Of a stretch of DNA of 64,000 nucleotides, positions 44,691-53,688 are shown piece by piece. The stretch is taken from positions 298,120 to 362,119 of the forward strand of contig NZ_QJHK01000004.1 of the NCBI RefSeq assembly GCF_003202435.1. The letters are read 5' to 3'. This DNA is from Flavobacterium cheongpyeongense (lineage in GTDB: Bacteria; Bacteroidota; Bacteroidia; Flavobacteriales; Flavobacteriaceae). The first letter of the stretch is position 1. Every line of letters begins with the position of its first letter. The position numbers were made by a program, and so were the translations under genes. A model generated the notes under the pieces. It was not told where the DNA came from. It made no database searches and saw nothing but the letters and a program-made list of their open reading frames with translations.

Positions 44691-45773
44691 CTAAAAAGCA
44701 AATTTTAACTGCACGACTACCGCTTTCTTTTGTTCTGTATTGAGGTTACTAAGAGAAATGCCTAATAATCTGACTGAATCTTTCATTCGTTCCTGATATA
44801 ATAGCTCCTCAACAGTTTCTAAAATTAAGCTTTTATCAGCAATAAAATAAGGCAAAGTTTTACTTCTTGTTTGTTGCGTAAAGTCGCTGAATTTAATTTT
44901 AAGCGTGACCGTTTTTCCTGAAACATTGTATTTTTTTAACCGTTTTTCCAAGGAGCCTGCAATTTTTTCAAGTTGTTCCAGCATAAAAACTTCGGATGTC
45001 AGATTAACATCAAAGGTATGCTCTGAGGCAACAGACTTAGTGTTTCGTGAAGGTTTTACTTCACTGTTATGAATACCGCGAACCACATGATAATAGAATT
45101 TCCCTGATTTACCAAAGTGCTTTTCTAAAAATTCAAGCGATTTGCTTTTCAAATCTAATCCTGTAAAAATTCCCAGCTGGTACATTTTTTCTGTGGTAAC
45201 TTTTCCAACCCCATAAAATTTCCTGATCGGTAAATCTTCTAAAAAAGGAATCACCTCATCAGGATTTACCGTCTTCTGCCCATTGGGTTTGTTATAATCA
45301 CTCGCAATTTTGGCTACAAATTTATTTATAGAAATTCCGGCAGAAGCTGTGATCCCTACTTCATTTAAAATTCGTAACCTGATTTCCTGAGCCAATAAAG
45401 AGGCACTCGGGTTTCCTTTTTTATTTTGAGTTACATCAAGATAGGCTTCATCGAGCGAAAGCGGTTCAACCATATCAGTGTATTCATGAAAGATTTTATG
45501 AATCTTAGACGAGATTTCTTTGTAACGATCAAAACGAGGACGTACAAATATAATTTCGGGACAGTATTTTTTGGCCAAAACACCACTTATAGCACTACGA
45601 ACTCCAAATTTCCTGGCTTCATAACTTGCTGCCGAAACGACTCCTCTATTCTCTGAACCCCCAACAGCGATAGCTTTTCCCCGCAACGCAGGATTGTCCA
45701 TTTGCTCTACCGAAGCATAAAAAGCATCCATATCAACATGGATTATTTTTCGATAAACCGGAGTTTCTGACAT
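44691..45773 (-). CDS. dinB: DNA polymerase IV (Y-family translesion polymerase)
   Basis: Error-prone lesion-bypass polymerase, 360 residues, normal length. Catalytic carboxylates are in HVDMDAFYASVEQ (N-terminus) and SLDEAYLDV (about 103-111). The helix-hairpin-helix region (IRKFYGVGKVTTEKMYQLG) and the little-finger domain follow. A C-terminal beta-clamp motif may lie in the last residues but is not obvious. Single gene. Confidence 0.97.
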   Translation of the reverse strand: MSETPVYRKIIHVDMDAFYASVEQMDNPALRGKAIAVGGSENRGVVSAASYEARKFGVRSAISGVLAKKYCPEIIFVRPRFDRYKEISSKIHKIFHEYTDMVEPLSLDEAYLDVTQNKKGNPSASLLAQEIRLRILNEVGITASAGISINKFVAKIASDYNKPNGQKTVNPDEVIPFLEDLPIRKFYGVGKVTTEKMYQLGIFTGLDLKSKSLEFLEKHFGKSGKFYYHVVRGIHNSEVKPSRNTKSVASEHTFDVNLTSEVFMLEQLEKIAGSLEKRLKKYNVSGKTVTLKIKFSDFTQQTRSKTLPYFIADKSLILETVEELLYQERMKDSVRLLGISLSNLNTEQKKAVVVQLKFAF

Positions 45774-46004
45774 AGTACAAATTTAAGAAGATCGAAGAAT
45801 AAGTAGTATGATAATTGGTTAAATCTGTCTGGCAAAATATTCTTTTATTTTCCCTAAAAACATTTGATTTATCATTTAAAACACACCCTCGGTATTTATA
45901 ATATCTCAACAAGTAAGACTTAAATTTTAATTATTCAAAATATATTGGTATAAAAAAATGAAATAAGTTTTTTTATATATTAAAAATTACGAAAAATATT
46001 TTTA
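45774..46004. other. Gene-free A+T-rich spacer upstream of the orphan transcript
   Basis: Very A+T-rich sequence between dinB and the promoter-like box at 46005. No open frame, repeat or hairpin that I can support. Confidence 0.4.
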
Positions 46005-46012
46005 TATATTTG
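46005..46012 (+). promoter_or_regulatory. -7 promoter box of an orphan transcription unit
   Basis: TATATTTG, perfect TAnnTTTG, in a very A+T-rich context. A terminator lies about 240 nt downstream with only a 9-codon frame between them. Confidence 0.5.
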
Positions 46013-46176
46013 CTATATCAAACTAAATCCTACCTCTACAATTGTATTGTAATAGTAGCATTCGAATAACTTAAAATTAATTTGATACAGAAATCAGAAG
46101 ACAATAGCGAGAACCCACCAAGGAGTCGGCTATTTATAAAAATACCTATCAGAAACCAAAGAGACAAAGGATTACA

Positions 46177-46206
46177 ATGATGCGATTCTTTTTTCCGGCT
46201 TCATGA
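46177..46206 (+). CDS. Possible nine-residue leader peptide MMRFFFPAS
   Basis: ATG ATG CGA TTC TTT TTT CCG GCT TCA TGA, preceded by an A-rich region. Three successive Phe codons shortly before a terminator are the layout of a transcription-attenuation leader peptide. However, no amino-acid biosynthesis gene follows on this strand. Could be chance. Confidence 0.25.
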   Translation: MMRFFFPAS

Positions 46207-46242
46207 TGATACTATCTAAACCAAAAAACCAATTGACCAATT

Positions 46243-46272
46243 AAATCACCTTTCCGGGGTGATTTTTTTTTT
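46243..46272 (+). terminator. Terminator of the orphan transcription unit
   Basis: AATCACC and GGTGATT stem with a 7-nt loop and ten T residues. Confidence 0.8.
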
Positions 46273-46329
46273 GAGTAGTCTATTTTGAAAGCAAGAGCCT
46301 CTCACTTAACCCGGATAGGACTTAAAATC

Positions 46330-46356
46330 CTTTTATGCCGGTGTACGGCATAAAAG
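46330..46356 (-). terminator. Hairpin downstream of mfd, possible terminator
   Basis: CTTTTATGCCG and CGGCATAAAAG form a perfect 11-bp stem with a GTGTA loop, about 100 nt after the mfd stop. The T tract is short, so termination is uncertain. The rest of 46273-46458 holds no gene I can support. Confidence 0.45.
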
Positions 46357-46458
46357 ATTACTTCACTTAATTTTGTTGGAGTTCAGTGAACTTCGTTTGT
46401 AAGGAAAGCGAAACTATGGCCTAATGAAAATATTATCGGCTTCTAAAGCAATAAACGA

Positions 46459-49400
46459 TTATTCCTCAAACAACTCCATCAATTCTAAAGCACGTTTGAT
46501 TGATTTTACGTTTTCAAAAGTCAGTAATAAACGTAATCCGTTTACGGTTTGTTTTTCTTTCATTTTGCAGAGTGAACTTTGGTTTTGCACAAAATTTAAA
46601 ACATTTCTAAATTTCACCGATTGATAGTAATCCGATTGTTGGTCTGAGACAAAATAACCAATCATTTTGCCTTGTTTCAGTACCAGTTTCTCGATTCCGA
46701 CTCTGGTTGCAATCCATTTTATTCTGATGCTGTTTAATAATGCAACGGCTTGTTTGGGTAAGGGACCGAAACGGTCAATTAGTTTTCGTTCGAATTCCTT
46801 TAGACCGGTTTCGTCTTTTATTGCACCTAATTCGTTGTATAAAACCAACCGTTCCGAGACATTATTGATATATTCGTCCGGGAATAGCAATTCAAAATCG
46901 GCATCGATCTGAATGTCTTTTACGTATTCTTTGGTATCGATGTCATTTTCTTCAGGATACAGCTCTTTGAATTCGTTTTCTTTTAATTCTTCAATGGCTT
47001 CGTTCATGATTTTTTGGTACGTATCAAAACCTATTTCGTTAATAAAACCGCTTTGTTCTCCACCTAACAAATCTCCGGCTCCACGAATTTCAAGATCTTT
47101 CATCGCAATATTAAAACCGCTTCCGAGTTCGCTAAACTGCTCTAAAGCCTGAATACGTTTTCTGGCATCTTCGGTCATGGATGAATACGGTGGGCAGATG
47201 AAATAACAGAATGCTTTTTTATTGCTTCGTCCAACCCGTCCACGCATTTGGTGCAGATCTGATAATCCGAAATTATTGGCGTTATTGATGAAAATCGTAT
47301 TGGCATTTGGAACATCCAATCCGCTTTCGATGATGGTTGTAGCCACTAAAACGTCAAAATCTCCATTCATGAAACCTAACATCAATTCTTCGAGTTTGGC
47401 ACCGTCCATTTGTCCGTGGCCTATTCCTACTCTGGCATTTGGAACCAGACGCTGAATCATCCCTGCCACTTCTTTTATATTTTCGATTCGGTTGTTGATG
47501 AAGAAAACTTGTCCGTTTCGTTGAATTTCGTACGAAATTGCATCACGGATAATTTCCTCATTAAAACCAACGACATTGGTTTCAATCGGATAACGGTTTG
47601 GCGGAGGCGTTGTAATAACGGATAAATCGCGCGCTGCCATTAACGAAAACTGCAATGTCCTAGGAATTGGTGTTGCGGTCAATGTGAGCGTATCGACATT
47701 TGCAGCTATTGTTTTGAGCTTGTCTTTTACATTGACTCCGAACTTTTGTTCTTCATCGACAATCAATAAACCAAGATCTTTAAAAACGACATTTTTATTG
47801 ACCAATTGATGTGTTCCGATGACAATATCGAGTTTTCCTTCGGCTAAATCTTTGAGCGTTTGCGATTTTTGTTTTGCAGTTCTAAATCGGTTTAAATACC
47901 CAATTGTAACCGGCATATCTTTTAATCGTTCTGAAAAAGTTCGGTAATGCTGATAAGCCAAAATAGTGGTCGGAACTAAAACAGCAACCTGTTTACTATT
48001 GTCAACGGCTTTAAAGGCAGCACGAATGGCAACCTCTGTTTTTCCGAAACCAACGTCACCACAAACCAAACGATCCATTGGGCGTTCACTTTCCATATCG
48101 GCTTTTACTTCTGCTGTCGATTTAGTCTGATCTGGCGTGTCCTCGTAAATAAACGAACTTTCTAATTCGTTCTGAAGATAACTGTCAGGCGCAAACTGAA
48201 ACCCTTTTTCTAAACGTCGTTTTGCATACAGCTGAATCAAATTGAACGCAATATGTTTGACGCGCGCTTTGGTTTTTTGTTTTAAAAGCTTCCAGGCGTT
48301 CGAACCTAATTTGTATATTTTGGGGGGAGTTCCGTCTTTTCCGTTGTATTTTGAAATTTTATGAAGCGAATGAATACTTACATACACAATATCATTATCA
48401 GCATAAACGAGTTTTATAGCTTCCTGGGTTTTGCCTTCGACCTGAATTTTCTGCAGTCCGCCAAACTTTCCGATTCCGTGATCGATATGCGTTACATAAT
48501 CGCCTACGGAGAGTGCGGTCAGTTCTTTTAGCGTAATATTCTGTTTTTTAGAATAGCCGTTTTTGATGTTAAATTTATGATAGCGCTCAAAAATCTGGTG
48601 ATCGGTGTATGCCGTTATTTGGTTTTCCTCATCGATAAAACCCTGATACAAAGGCAGCACTACTGTATGATATTGTTTTCGGATATTCTCTGAATTGGCT
48701 TCGTCTAAGGTTTCAAAAATATCGTGAAACCGTTTTGCCTGCGTTTCATTCGAACAGAACAAATAATTCTTGAATCCGTTAAAATGATTCTCGCTTAAGT
48801 TATTGAGCAATAAATCAAATTGTTTATTGAAGGAAGGCTGAGGCTGAATGTGAAATTCGAACTTTTGGGTTGTTTTAAAAATCGGTTTTGAAAGTTCTAC
48901 AATCGAAAAATCCAAAGCCCGTTTTATAAAAGCAGCCTGATTTAAGAATAATTGCTCGGGTTCAGCGTGTTTTATTGCTGTAGAAAGTTTCTCAAAAGCT
49001 TCTTCTGCCCTTGCAAATTGTTTGTCTAACTGACTAAAAAGTCCGTCTGTATTTTGAATAAAAAGAACGGTTCTTTCGGCAATATAATCTAAAAAGCTTT
49101 CACGGTTTTCCTGAAAAATCTTGTTTTCAACATTCGGAATGATTGTGATTTTTTTGTGGGTTTCTACAGACAACTGCGTTTCGACATCAAAACTTCTGAT
49201 ACTGTCTACTTCGTTTCCGAAGAATTCAATCCGGTACGGATGATCGTTTGAAAAAGAAAACACATCGACAATTCCTCCACGAACTGAAAATTCGCCGGGT
49301 TCTGTAATGAAATCGACTCTTTTGAATTCGTATTCAAACAAGACTTCGTTGATAAAATCGATCGAAATTTTATCGTTCAAAGCAACTTTTAAAGTGTTTT

Positions 49401-49821
49401 TATCCAATTGCTGACGTGTTACCACTTTTTCAAAAAGCGCTTCCGGATAGGTAACAATTACGGCTGGTTTTTTACGGGAATTGATTCTGTTTAAAACCTC
49501 AGCACGAAGCAAAACATTGGCATTATCTGTTTCTTCAATTTGATACGGTCGGCGAAATGAAGCCGGATAAAACAAAACATCCTGTTCACCAATCATTTGT
49601 TCGAGATCATTTAGATAATAAGCCGCTTCCTCTTTATTGTCTAAAACTATTAAAAAAGGCAGTTCGGTTTTTTTGAAAACAGAACGGATTATAAATGAAA
49701 AAGCAGATCCCAGCAAACCGCTGAGATGCATTTTTACTTGATTTCCTTCCAGTAAATTTGATGCAATCTGCTGTGCTTTTGGCAGATTATCATAGGTAGT
49801 ATATAAGGCGTTTTTACTCAA
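46459..49821 (-). CDS. mfd: Transcription-repair coupling factor
   Basis: DNA translocase that removes stalled RNA polymerase and recruits UvrA, 1120 residues. In order: UvrB-homology N-terminal region (about 1-330), CarD-like RNA-polymerase interaction domain (about 440-520, LTALSVGDYVTHIDHGIGKF), RecG-like helicase motor with Walker A GDVGFGKT (about 590) and DEEQ box (LLIVDEEQKFGV, about 685), TRG motif region and the C-terminal UvrA-autoinhibition domain. The start is TTG at 49821, overlapping the stop of the upstream lipoprotein gene by 8 nt; no ATG lies within the first 30 codons. Confidence 0.97.
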   Translation of the reverse strand: MSKNALYTTYDNLPKAQQIASNLLEGNQVKMHLSGLLGSAFSFIIRSVFKKTELPFLIVLDNKEEAAYYLNDLEQMIGEQDVLFYPASFRRPYQIEETDNANVLLRAEVLNRINSRKKPAVIVTYPEALFEKVVTRQQLDKNTLKVALNDKISIDFINEVLFEYEFKRVDFITEPGEFSVRGGIVDVFSFSNDHPYRIEFFGNEVDSIRSFDVETQLSVETHKKITIIPNVENKIFQENRESFLDYIAERTVLFIQNTDGLFSQLDKQFARAEEAFEKLSTAIKHAEPEQLFLNQAAFIKRALDFSIVELSKPIFKTTQKFEFHIQPQPSFNKQFDLLLNNLSENHFNGFKNYLFCSNETQAKRFHDIFETLDEANSENIRKQYHTVVLPLYQGFIDEENQITAYTDHQIFERYHKFNIKNGYSKKQNITLKELTALSVGDYVTHIDHGIGKFGGLQKIQVEGKTQEAIKLVYADNDIVYVSIHSLHKISKYNGKDGTPPKIYKLGSNAWKLLKQKTKARVKHIAFNLIQLYAKRRLEKGFQFAPDSYLQNELESSFIYEDTPDQTKSTAEVKADMESERPMDRLVCGDVGFGKTEVAIRAAFKAVDNSKQVAVLVPTTILAYQHYRTFSERLKDMPVTIGYLNRFRTAKQKSQTLKDLAEGKLDIVIGTHQLVNKNVVFKDLGLLIVDEEQKFGVNVKDKLKTIAANVDTLTLTATPIPRTLQFSLMAARDLSVITTPPPNRYPIETNVVGFNEEIIRDAISYEIQRNGQVFFINNRIENIKEVAGMIQRLVPNARVGIGHGQMDGAKLEELMLGFMNGDFDVLVATTIIESGLDVPNANTIFINNANNFGLSDLHQMRGRVGRSNKKAFCYFICPPYSSMTEDARKRIQALEQFSELGSGFNIAMKDLEIRGAGDLLGGEQSGFINEIGFDTYQKIMNEAIEELKENEFKELYPEENDIDTKEYVKDIQIDADFELLFPDEYINNVSERLVLYNELGAIKDETGLKEFERKLIDRFGPLPKQAVALLNSIRIKWIATRVGIEKLVLKQGKMIGYFVSDQQSDYYQSVKFRNVLNFVQNQSSLCKMKEKQTVNGLRLLLTFENVKSIKRALELMELFEE

Positions 49822-50422
49822 CTTTTGGCAAATTTTGATCTATTGGCGGCATCGAATTCGGGATAGCCCTCGCAGTGTCTAACATTCTTAAAAAATCTGA
49901 TTCTCCTTCTTCTTGTGGAATTTTGCTTTTTTCTACAATTTTATCCATTTGTCTTTGTAATGAAACCAGTTCTTTATTGATTTCGCCAATTAAAAAAGTA
50001 ACTTTTTCATCCGGAATTTTCTGCAAATGAATAAACAAATCCATCATTTTTACTTTGGTAATCAAAATAGAAATTCGGCTTCTGATTTGAGGCTGATTGA
50101 ATTGTGACGGAATATTATCGTTTAATGCCATTGCCTTTTTAGCAATTGAAGCAGACTTTTTTTGGAAAGCACCAATAGTTTTTCTTGGTTTTCCGCCCAG
50201 TTCTTTCAAAAATTCGCGCCATTCTTTCCAGTCGTTTACATTTTTTTCTGATATTTCATTGATTGGTTCATCAATAAACGACCATTCTTTATTTATATTA
50301 TTAAAAATGATTTCTTTCCTTTTTACTTCTTTTTTGTTTTCTTCAAGACGTTTTTCATTTTCATTCTGACAGGAATTGAACATAAAAATTAAAAGTAGAA
50401 AAAGAGCTATTTTGTATTTCAT
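49814..50422 (-). CDS. Hypothetical lipoprotein upstream of mfd
   Basis: A 202-residue predicted lipoprotein: MKYKIALFLLLIFMFNSCQNENEKR, with the lipid-modified Cys at residue 18. The mature part is highly charged and helical (KRLEENKKEVKRKE, and INKELVSLQRQMDKIVEKS), with no recognised domain. Its stop overlaps the mfd TTG start, so translation of mfd is probably coupled to it, an odd pairing of an envelope protein with a DNA-repair factor. Conserved-operon analysis would show whether this is general. Confidence 0.8.
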   Translation of the reverse strand: MKYKIALFLLLIFMFNSCQNENEKRLEENKKEVKRKEIIFNNINKEWSFIDEPINEISEKNVNDWKEWREFLKELGGKPRKTIGAFQKKSASIAKKAMALNDNIPSQFNQPQIRSRISILITKVKMMDLFIHLQKIPDEKVTFLIGEINKELVSLQRQMDKIVEKSKIPQEEGESDFLRMLDTARAIPNSMPPIDQNLPKVE

Positions 50423-50529
50423 ATATGTAAAATTTATTTTTTAATGCCCTATGCTATCGCCTTTTATTTTTCAATGTTTGTCTGCCAATTTTTGTTGATG
50501 GCGATTTCATCTGGTAAAACATTAAGCGA

Positions 50530-50537
50530 CAAAGTTA
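50530..50537 (-). promoter_or_regulatory. -7 promoter box of the lipoprotein-mfd operon
   Basis: TAACTTTG on the minus strand, about 108 nt upstream of the lipoprotein start. The -33 TTG is only 13 nt away, so this is tentative. The rest of the spacer up to 50689 holds only a 19-codon frame (50556-50615) that I do not trust. Confidence 0.4.
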
Positions 50538-50689
50538 CAAAGTAAATTTACAATTATGAATTTTGATTTAGAAGCATTTTTCTCCAATTTAAGAAAGCTT
50601 TACGAAAGAAAATAAATCAAAAAATAGTCTTTATTATTATTAAATCCATAATTTAACATTATAAAAACAGTCTTTATTTGCGAATAAAT

Positions 50690-50697
50690 TATATTTG
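50690..50697 (+). promoter_or_regulatory. -7 promoter box of the SDR gene
   Basis: TATATTTG, 18 nt before ATG 50716. Confidence 0.5.
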
Positions 50698-50715
50698 CTA
50701 TCTAAACCTATTCAA

Positions 50716-51654
50716 ATGAATCCAAAAATATTAATCATTGGTGCTTGTGGTCAAATTGGAACAGAACTTACTCAGAAACTGCGTAAATTGTACGGAACAG
50801 AAAATGTGATTGCTTCTGATATTCGAAAATTAAATACAGATGTGGTTAATTCCGGTCCGTTTGAAGTGATTAATGCCTTGGATTTTAATCAAATCGAACA
50901 TCTGGTAGAAATTCATCATATTACAGACATTTATTTAATGGCGGCACTTTTATCAGCTACAGCTGAAAAAAATCCTGCCTTTGCCTGGGATTTGAATATG
51001 AATTCATTATTCCACGTTTTGAATCTGGCCAAAGCCAAAAAAATTCAAAAGATTTTCTGGCCTTCCAGTATTGCCGTTTTTGGTCCCACAACCCCAAAAG
51101 AAAATACACCTCAATACACGATTATGGAACCTTCAACCGTTTACGGAATCAGTAAACAGGCCGGCGAAAGGTGGTGCGAATACTACCATAATATTTATGG
51201 AGTCGATGTTCGCAGTATTCGCTATCCGGGCTTAATCAGCTGGTCGACTCCTCCGGGTGGCGGAACTACAGATTATGCTGTTGATATTTTTCATAAGGCT
51301 ATTGCTGATAAAAAATACGTATGTTTTTTATCTTCAGAAACCAAAATGCCGATGATGTATATGGATGATGCAATTGATGCAACTATAAACATTATGAAAG
51401 CTCCGGCTGAACAAATCAAAATTCATTCTTCATATAATTTAGCCGCAATGAGTTTTACACCAACTGAAATTGCTGCTGAAATCAAAAAACATATTCCGGA
51501 ATTTGAGATCACTTACAATCCGGATTTCCGTCAAAAAATTGCGAACAGCTGGCCTGCAAGTATTGATGATGCTGATTCGAGAAAAGACTGGGGATGGAAA
51601 CATACCTTTGACTTGGAATCGATGACAAAAGATATGCTGGAGCATTTGAGGTAA
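50716..51654 (+). CDS. SDR-type NAD-dependent L-threonine 3-dehydrogenase / epimerase-like
   Basis: A 312-residue extended short-chain dehydrogenase. It has the N-terminal GxxGxxG NAD motif (IIGACGQIGTEL), the catalytic Ser (WPSSIAVFGP), and the Tyr-x3-Lys pair (TVYGISKQAGERW). The segments RSIRYPGLISWSTPPGGGTTDYAV and MMYMDDAIDATI, each split over two motifs, match the SDR-form threonine dehydrogenases that convert L-threonine to 2-amino-3-ketobutyrate, common in Bacteroidota. A nucleotide-sugar epimerase is the alternative. Start at ATG 50716; the preceding TTG lies in the promoter. Confidence 0.88.
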   Translation: MNPKILIIGACGQIGTELTQKLRKLYGTENVIASDIRKLNTDVVNSGPFEVINALDFNQIEHLVEIHHITDIYLMAALLSATAEKNPAFAWDLNMNSLFHVLNLAKAKKIQKIFWPSSIAVFGPTTPKENTPQYTIMEPSTVYGISKQAGERWCEYYHNIYGVDVRSIRYPGLISWSTPPGGGTTDYAVDIFHKAIADKKYVCFLSSETKMPMMYMDDAIDATINIMKAPAEQIKIHSSYNLAAMSFTPTEIAAEIKKHIPEFEITYNPDFRQKIANSWPASIDDADSRKDWGWKHTFDLESMTKDMLEHLR

Positions 51655-51674
51655 CACTGCACTATCCTAAAATG

Positions 51675-51710
51675 AAAAAATCCCGTTTAGCAATTTTAAA
51701 CGGGACTTTT
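51675..51710. terminator. Bidirectional terminator
   Basis: AAAATCCCGTTTA and TAAACGGGACTTTT stem with a 7-nt loop, between the convergent SDR and M1 peptidase genes. Confidence 0.85.
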
Positions 51711-51727
51711 ATATTCTAATCCAAAGA

Positions 51728-53608
51728 TTATTTCACTTCAAAAATATTATTAGCCGATTTTACATCAGCCATTAATCCGCTTGGGTCTATGGTGATTTTT
51801 TTGATCGCTGTTTTATTTTTATCCATTGTAAAACTGTAGTTGGATTGCGCCCAGGCCCAATCTTCTAAAACGGTTCTTTTTACGTTTGGATTTGGATTTG
51901 GTTTGATGAAATTCATCATTCGTAACGGAATATAAAATGTCTCTGTCGTTCCGTCTGTATAATCAATTTTGAGGTCAATTGGCATTGGCATTCTTCCAAT
52001 TCTCTCTAAAGTAACTGTTGTTTTTCCTGAATTATCAGCAACGGCTGCAATTCCGTAATCAATTGTATTGGTGGTTTGTGCCCAATCTGTCAGATACCAG
52101 TCCAATTCAGCACCTGAAACTCTTTCGGCAGATCTTTTGATATCATTAGGCGTTGGATGTTTGAATTTGAAATCATCAAAATATCTGTGTAGCGTAGCAT
52201 CCACGTTTTCCTTCCCAATCACATATTCTAATTGAGACAAAAAGATGCTTCCTTTTACATAAGATGAAATACTGTAAGGACGATTTTCATCATAACGGTC
52301 TCCGTGAGTAGTTTGTGGCTGCTCTTTTCCTGAATTTACTAAGCTATAGTAAGCCTTATAATTTCCGCTAAACGGATTTACTTCTTTTTTATCCCCTTTT
52401 AATTCATTCAAAGCGCTGTCCTCGATGTAAGTTGTAAAACCTTCATCCATCCATGGATGTTTTGATTCGTTTGACGCCAAAATATGCTGAAACCAGGAGT
52501 GTCCTAATTCGTGGGTTGCCGTTCCCAGGATTCCTTCAAGGGTTCCGTTTCCGAGCATTAGAGTACACATTGCATATTCCATTCCGCCATCACCACCCTG
52601 AATAAAGGAATATTGTTTATACGGATATGCTCCTATTTTGTGATTGTAGTAATCCATCACCTTAACCATTAAAGGCTCTAATTGTTTCCAATTTTCAGTT
52701 GTTTTTGGATTGTTTTTGTACAAGAAATGCAAATCAACATCGTTTGGCCCTTTTACAATATCATGGGTATAATCTTTATCGGCTGCCCATGTAAAATCGT
52801 GTACGTTTGGTGCAATAAAATGCCAGGTTAATGTTTTGGCTTTTTTAGGATAAACTACTTTTACACCTTCATCTTCATAACCGTGACCGATTGTATTTTT
52901 ATCCTGTAAATATCCTGAACCACCAATGGTGTACGCTTTGTCTATAGTAATTTTTACATCAAAATTTCCCCAAACTCCGTGAAATTCTCTTGCAATATAA
53001 GGATCTGCATGCCAGCCTTCGAAATCAAACTCAGCTAATTTTGGATACCATTGTGACATAGACAGTTCAACTCCCTCAGAATTATTTCTTCCGGAACGAC
53101 GAACCTGTACCGGAACCTGCCCATCAAAATCTAAGGTAAAAGTAGATTTAGAATTTGGTAAAATTGGTTTGGCCAAAGTTACTTCTAAAATTGTTCCTGA
53201 AACTCTTGTCTGAGCCGTTACACCATCCTGTTTGAAATTTGTAATTTTTAAAAATCCAATTTCGTTTGGTTTTAAAGTTTCTATACGGCTTTGTTTTACT
53301 TCTTTTCCATCAGCGCCTTTTACTTTTGTCACCATTCTTCCGTCAGGATCTTTGATAAAATGCAGGCGGGCATCCATTTCGCTTCCGGGCTGAAACGCAT
53401 TAAAAAATAAGTGGTAATATACTTTTTTTAAAGTATCCGAAGAATTATTGGAGTACATCAATTCTTGTTTCCCCTTATACTGATAGTTTTTTACATCCAT
53501 TGCCACCTCCATTTTATAATCGACGTGCTGCTGCCAGTATGAAGAATTTTGAGCAAAGGAAGTGTGAAATCCAAAACTCAAAAAAGAAAGAAGGATAATT
53601 TTTTTCAT
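51728..53608 (-). CDS. M1 family (gluzincin) metallopeptidase, exported
   Basis: A 626-residue zinc aminopeptidase-like protein. Signal peptide MKKIILLSFLSFGFHTSFAQ. An N-terminal beta-sandwich (about 25-270) precedes the catalytic thermolysin-like domain with GGMEY (341-345, exopeptidase-type motif) and HELGH (His366, Glu367, His370), followed by the third ligand Glu389 in WMDEGFTTYIED. The C-terminal domain is short. Probably periplasmic or surface peptide processing. No T9SS tail is visible. It follows the subtilase gene on the same strand, after a terminator. Confidence 0.94.
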   Translation of the reverse strand: MKKIILLSFLSFGFHTSFAQNSSYWQQHVDYKMEVAMDVKNYQYKGKQELMYSNNSSDTLKKVYYHLFFNAFQPGSEMDARLHFIKDPDGRMVTKVKGADGKEVKQSRIETLKPNEIGFLKITNFKQDGVTAQTRVSGTILEVTLAKPILPNSKSTFTLDFDGQVPVQVRRSGRNNSEGVELSMSQWYPKLAEFDFEGWHADPYIAREFHGVWGNFDVKITIDKAYTIGGSGYLQDKNTIGHGYEDEGVKVVYPKKAKTLTWHFIAPNVHDFTWAADKDYTHDIVKGPNDVDLHFLYKNNPKTTENWKQLEPLMVKVMDYYNHKIGAYPYKQYSFIQGGDGGMEYAMCTLMLGNGTLEGILGTATHELGHSWFQHILASNESKHPWMDEGFTTYIEDSALNELKGDKKEVNPFSGNYKAYYSLVNSGKEQPQTTHGDRYDENRPYSISSYVKGSIFLSQLEYVIGKENVDATLHRYFDDFKFKHPTPNDIKRSAERVSGAELDWYLTDWAQTTNTIDYGIAAVADNSGKTTVTLERIGRMPMPIDLKIDYTDGTTETFYIPLRMMNFIKPNPNPNVKRTVLEDWAWAQSNYSFTMDKNKTAIKKITIDPSGLMADVKSANNIFEVK

Positions 53609-53626
53609 TTTAAGTGGTATTTAAAA

Positions 53627-53668
53627 AACTACAAGTTTACAAAGCGAACCTGTAAACTTGCAGTTTGA
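53627..53668 (-). terminator. Terminator of the subtilase gene
   Basis: CAAGTTTACA (53633-53642) and TGTAAACTTG (53652-53661) form a perfect 10-bp stem extended by AAACT/AGTTT; on the minus strand it runs into TTTTTT. Confidence 0.8.
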
Positions 53669-53688
53669 TTAATTTAAACGATAAACTT

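Larger units (their letters stand above)
46019..46272 (+). ncRNA. Putative about 250-nt orphan RNA or leader transcript
   Basis: Bounded by the TATATTTG box (46005-46012) and a terminator (46243-46272). It lacks a normal open frame, includes a region of mixed rather than A+T-only composition (46090-46210), and encodes a nine-codon MMRFFFPAS frame before the terminator. It does not resemble 6S, SRP, tmRNA or RNase P RNA by eye. The next plus-strand gene is more than 4 kb away, so it is not an obvious leader. Confidence 0.35.

Noticed and set aside
46273..46458. Possible IS remnant or gene between the orphan terminator and mfd
   Set aside because: Only hairpins and short inverted repeats are visible, no transposase fragment or coding frame.
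50556..50615. 19-codon frame MNFDLEAFFSNLRKLYERK
   Set aside because: Short, lies in the lipoprotein promoter region, no further support; could be real but cannot be shown.
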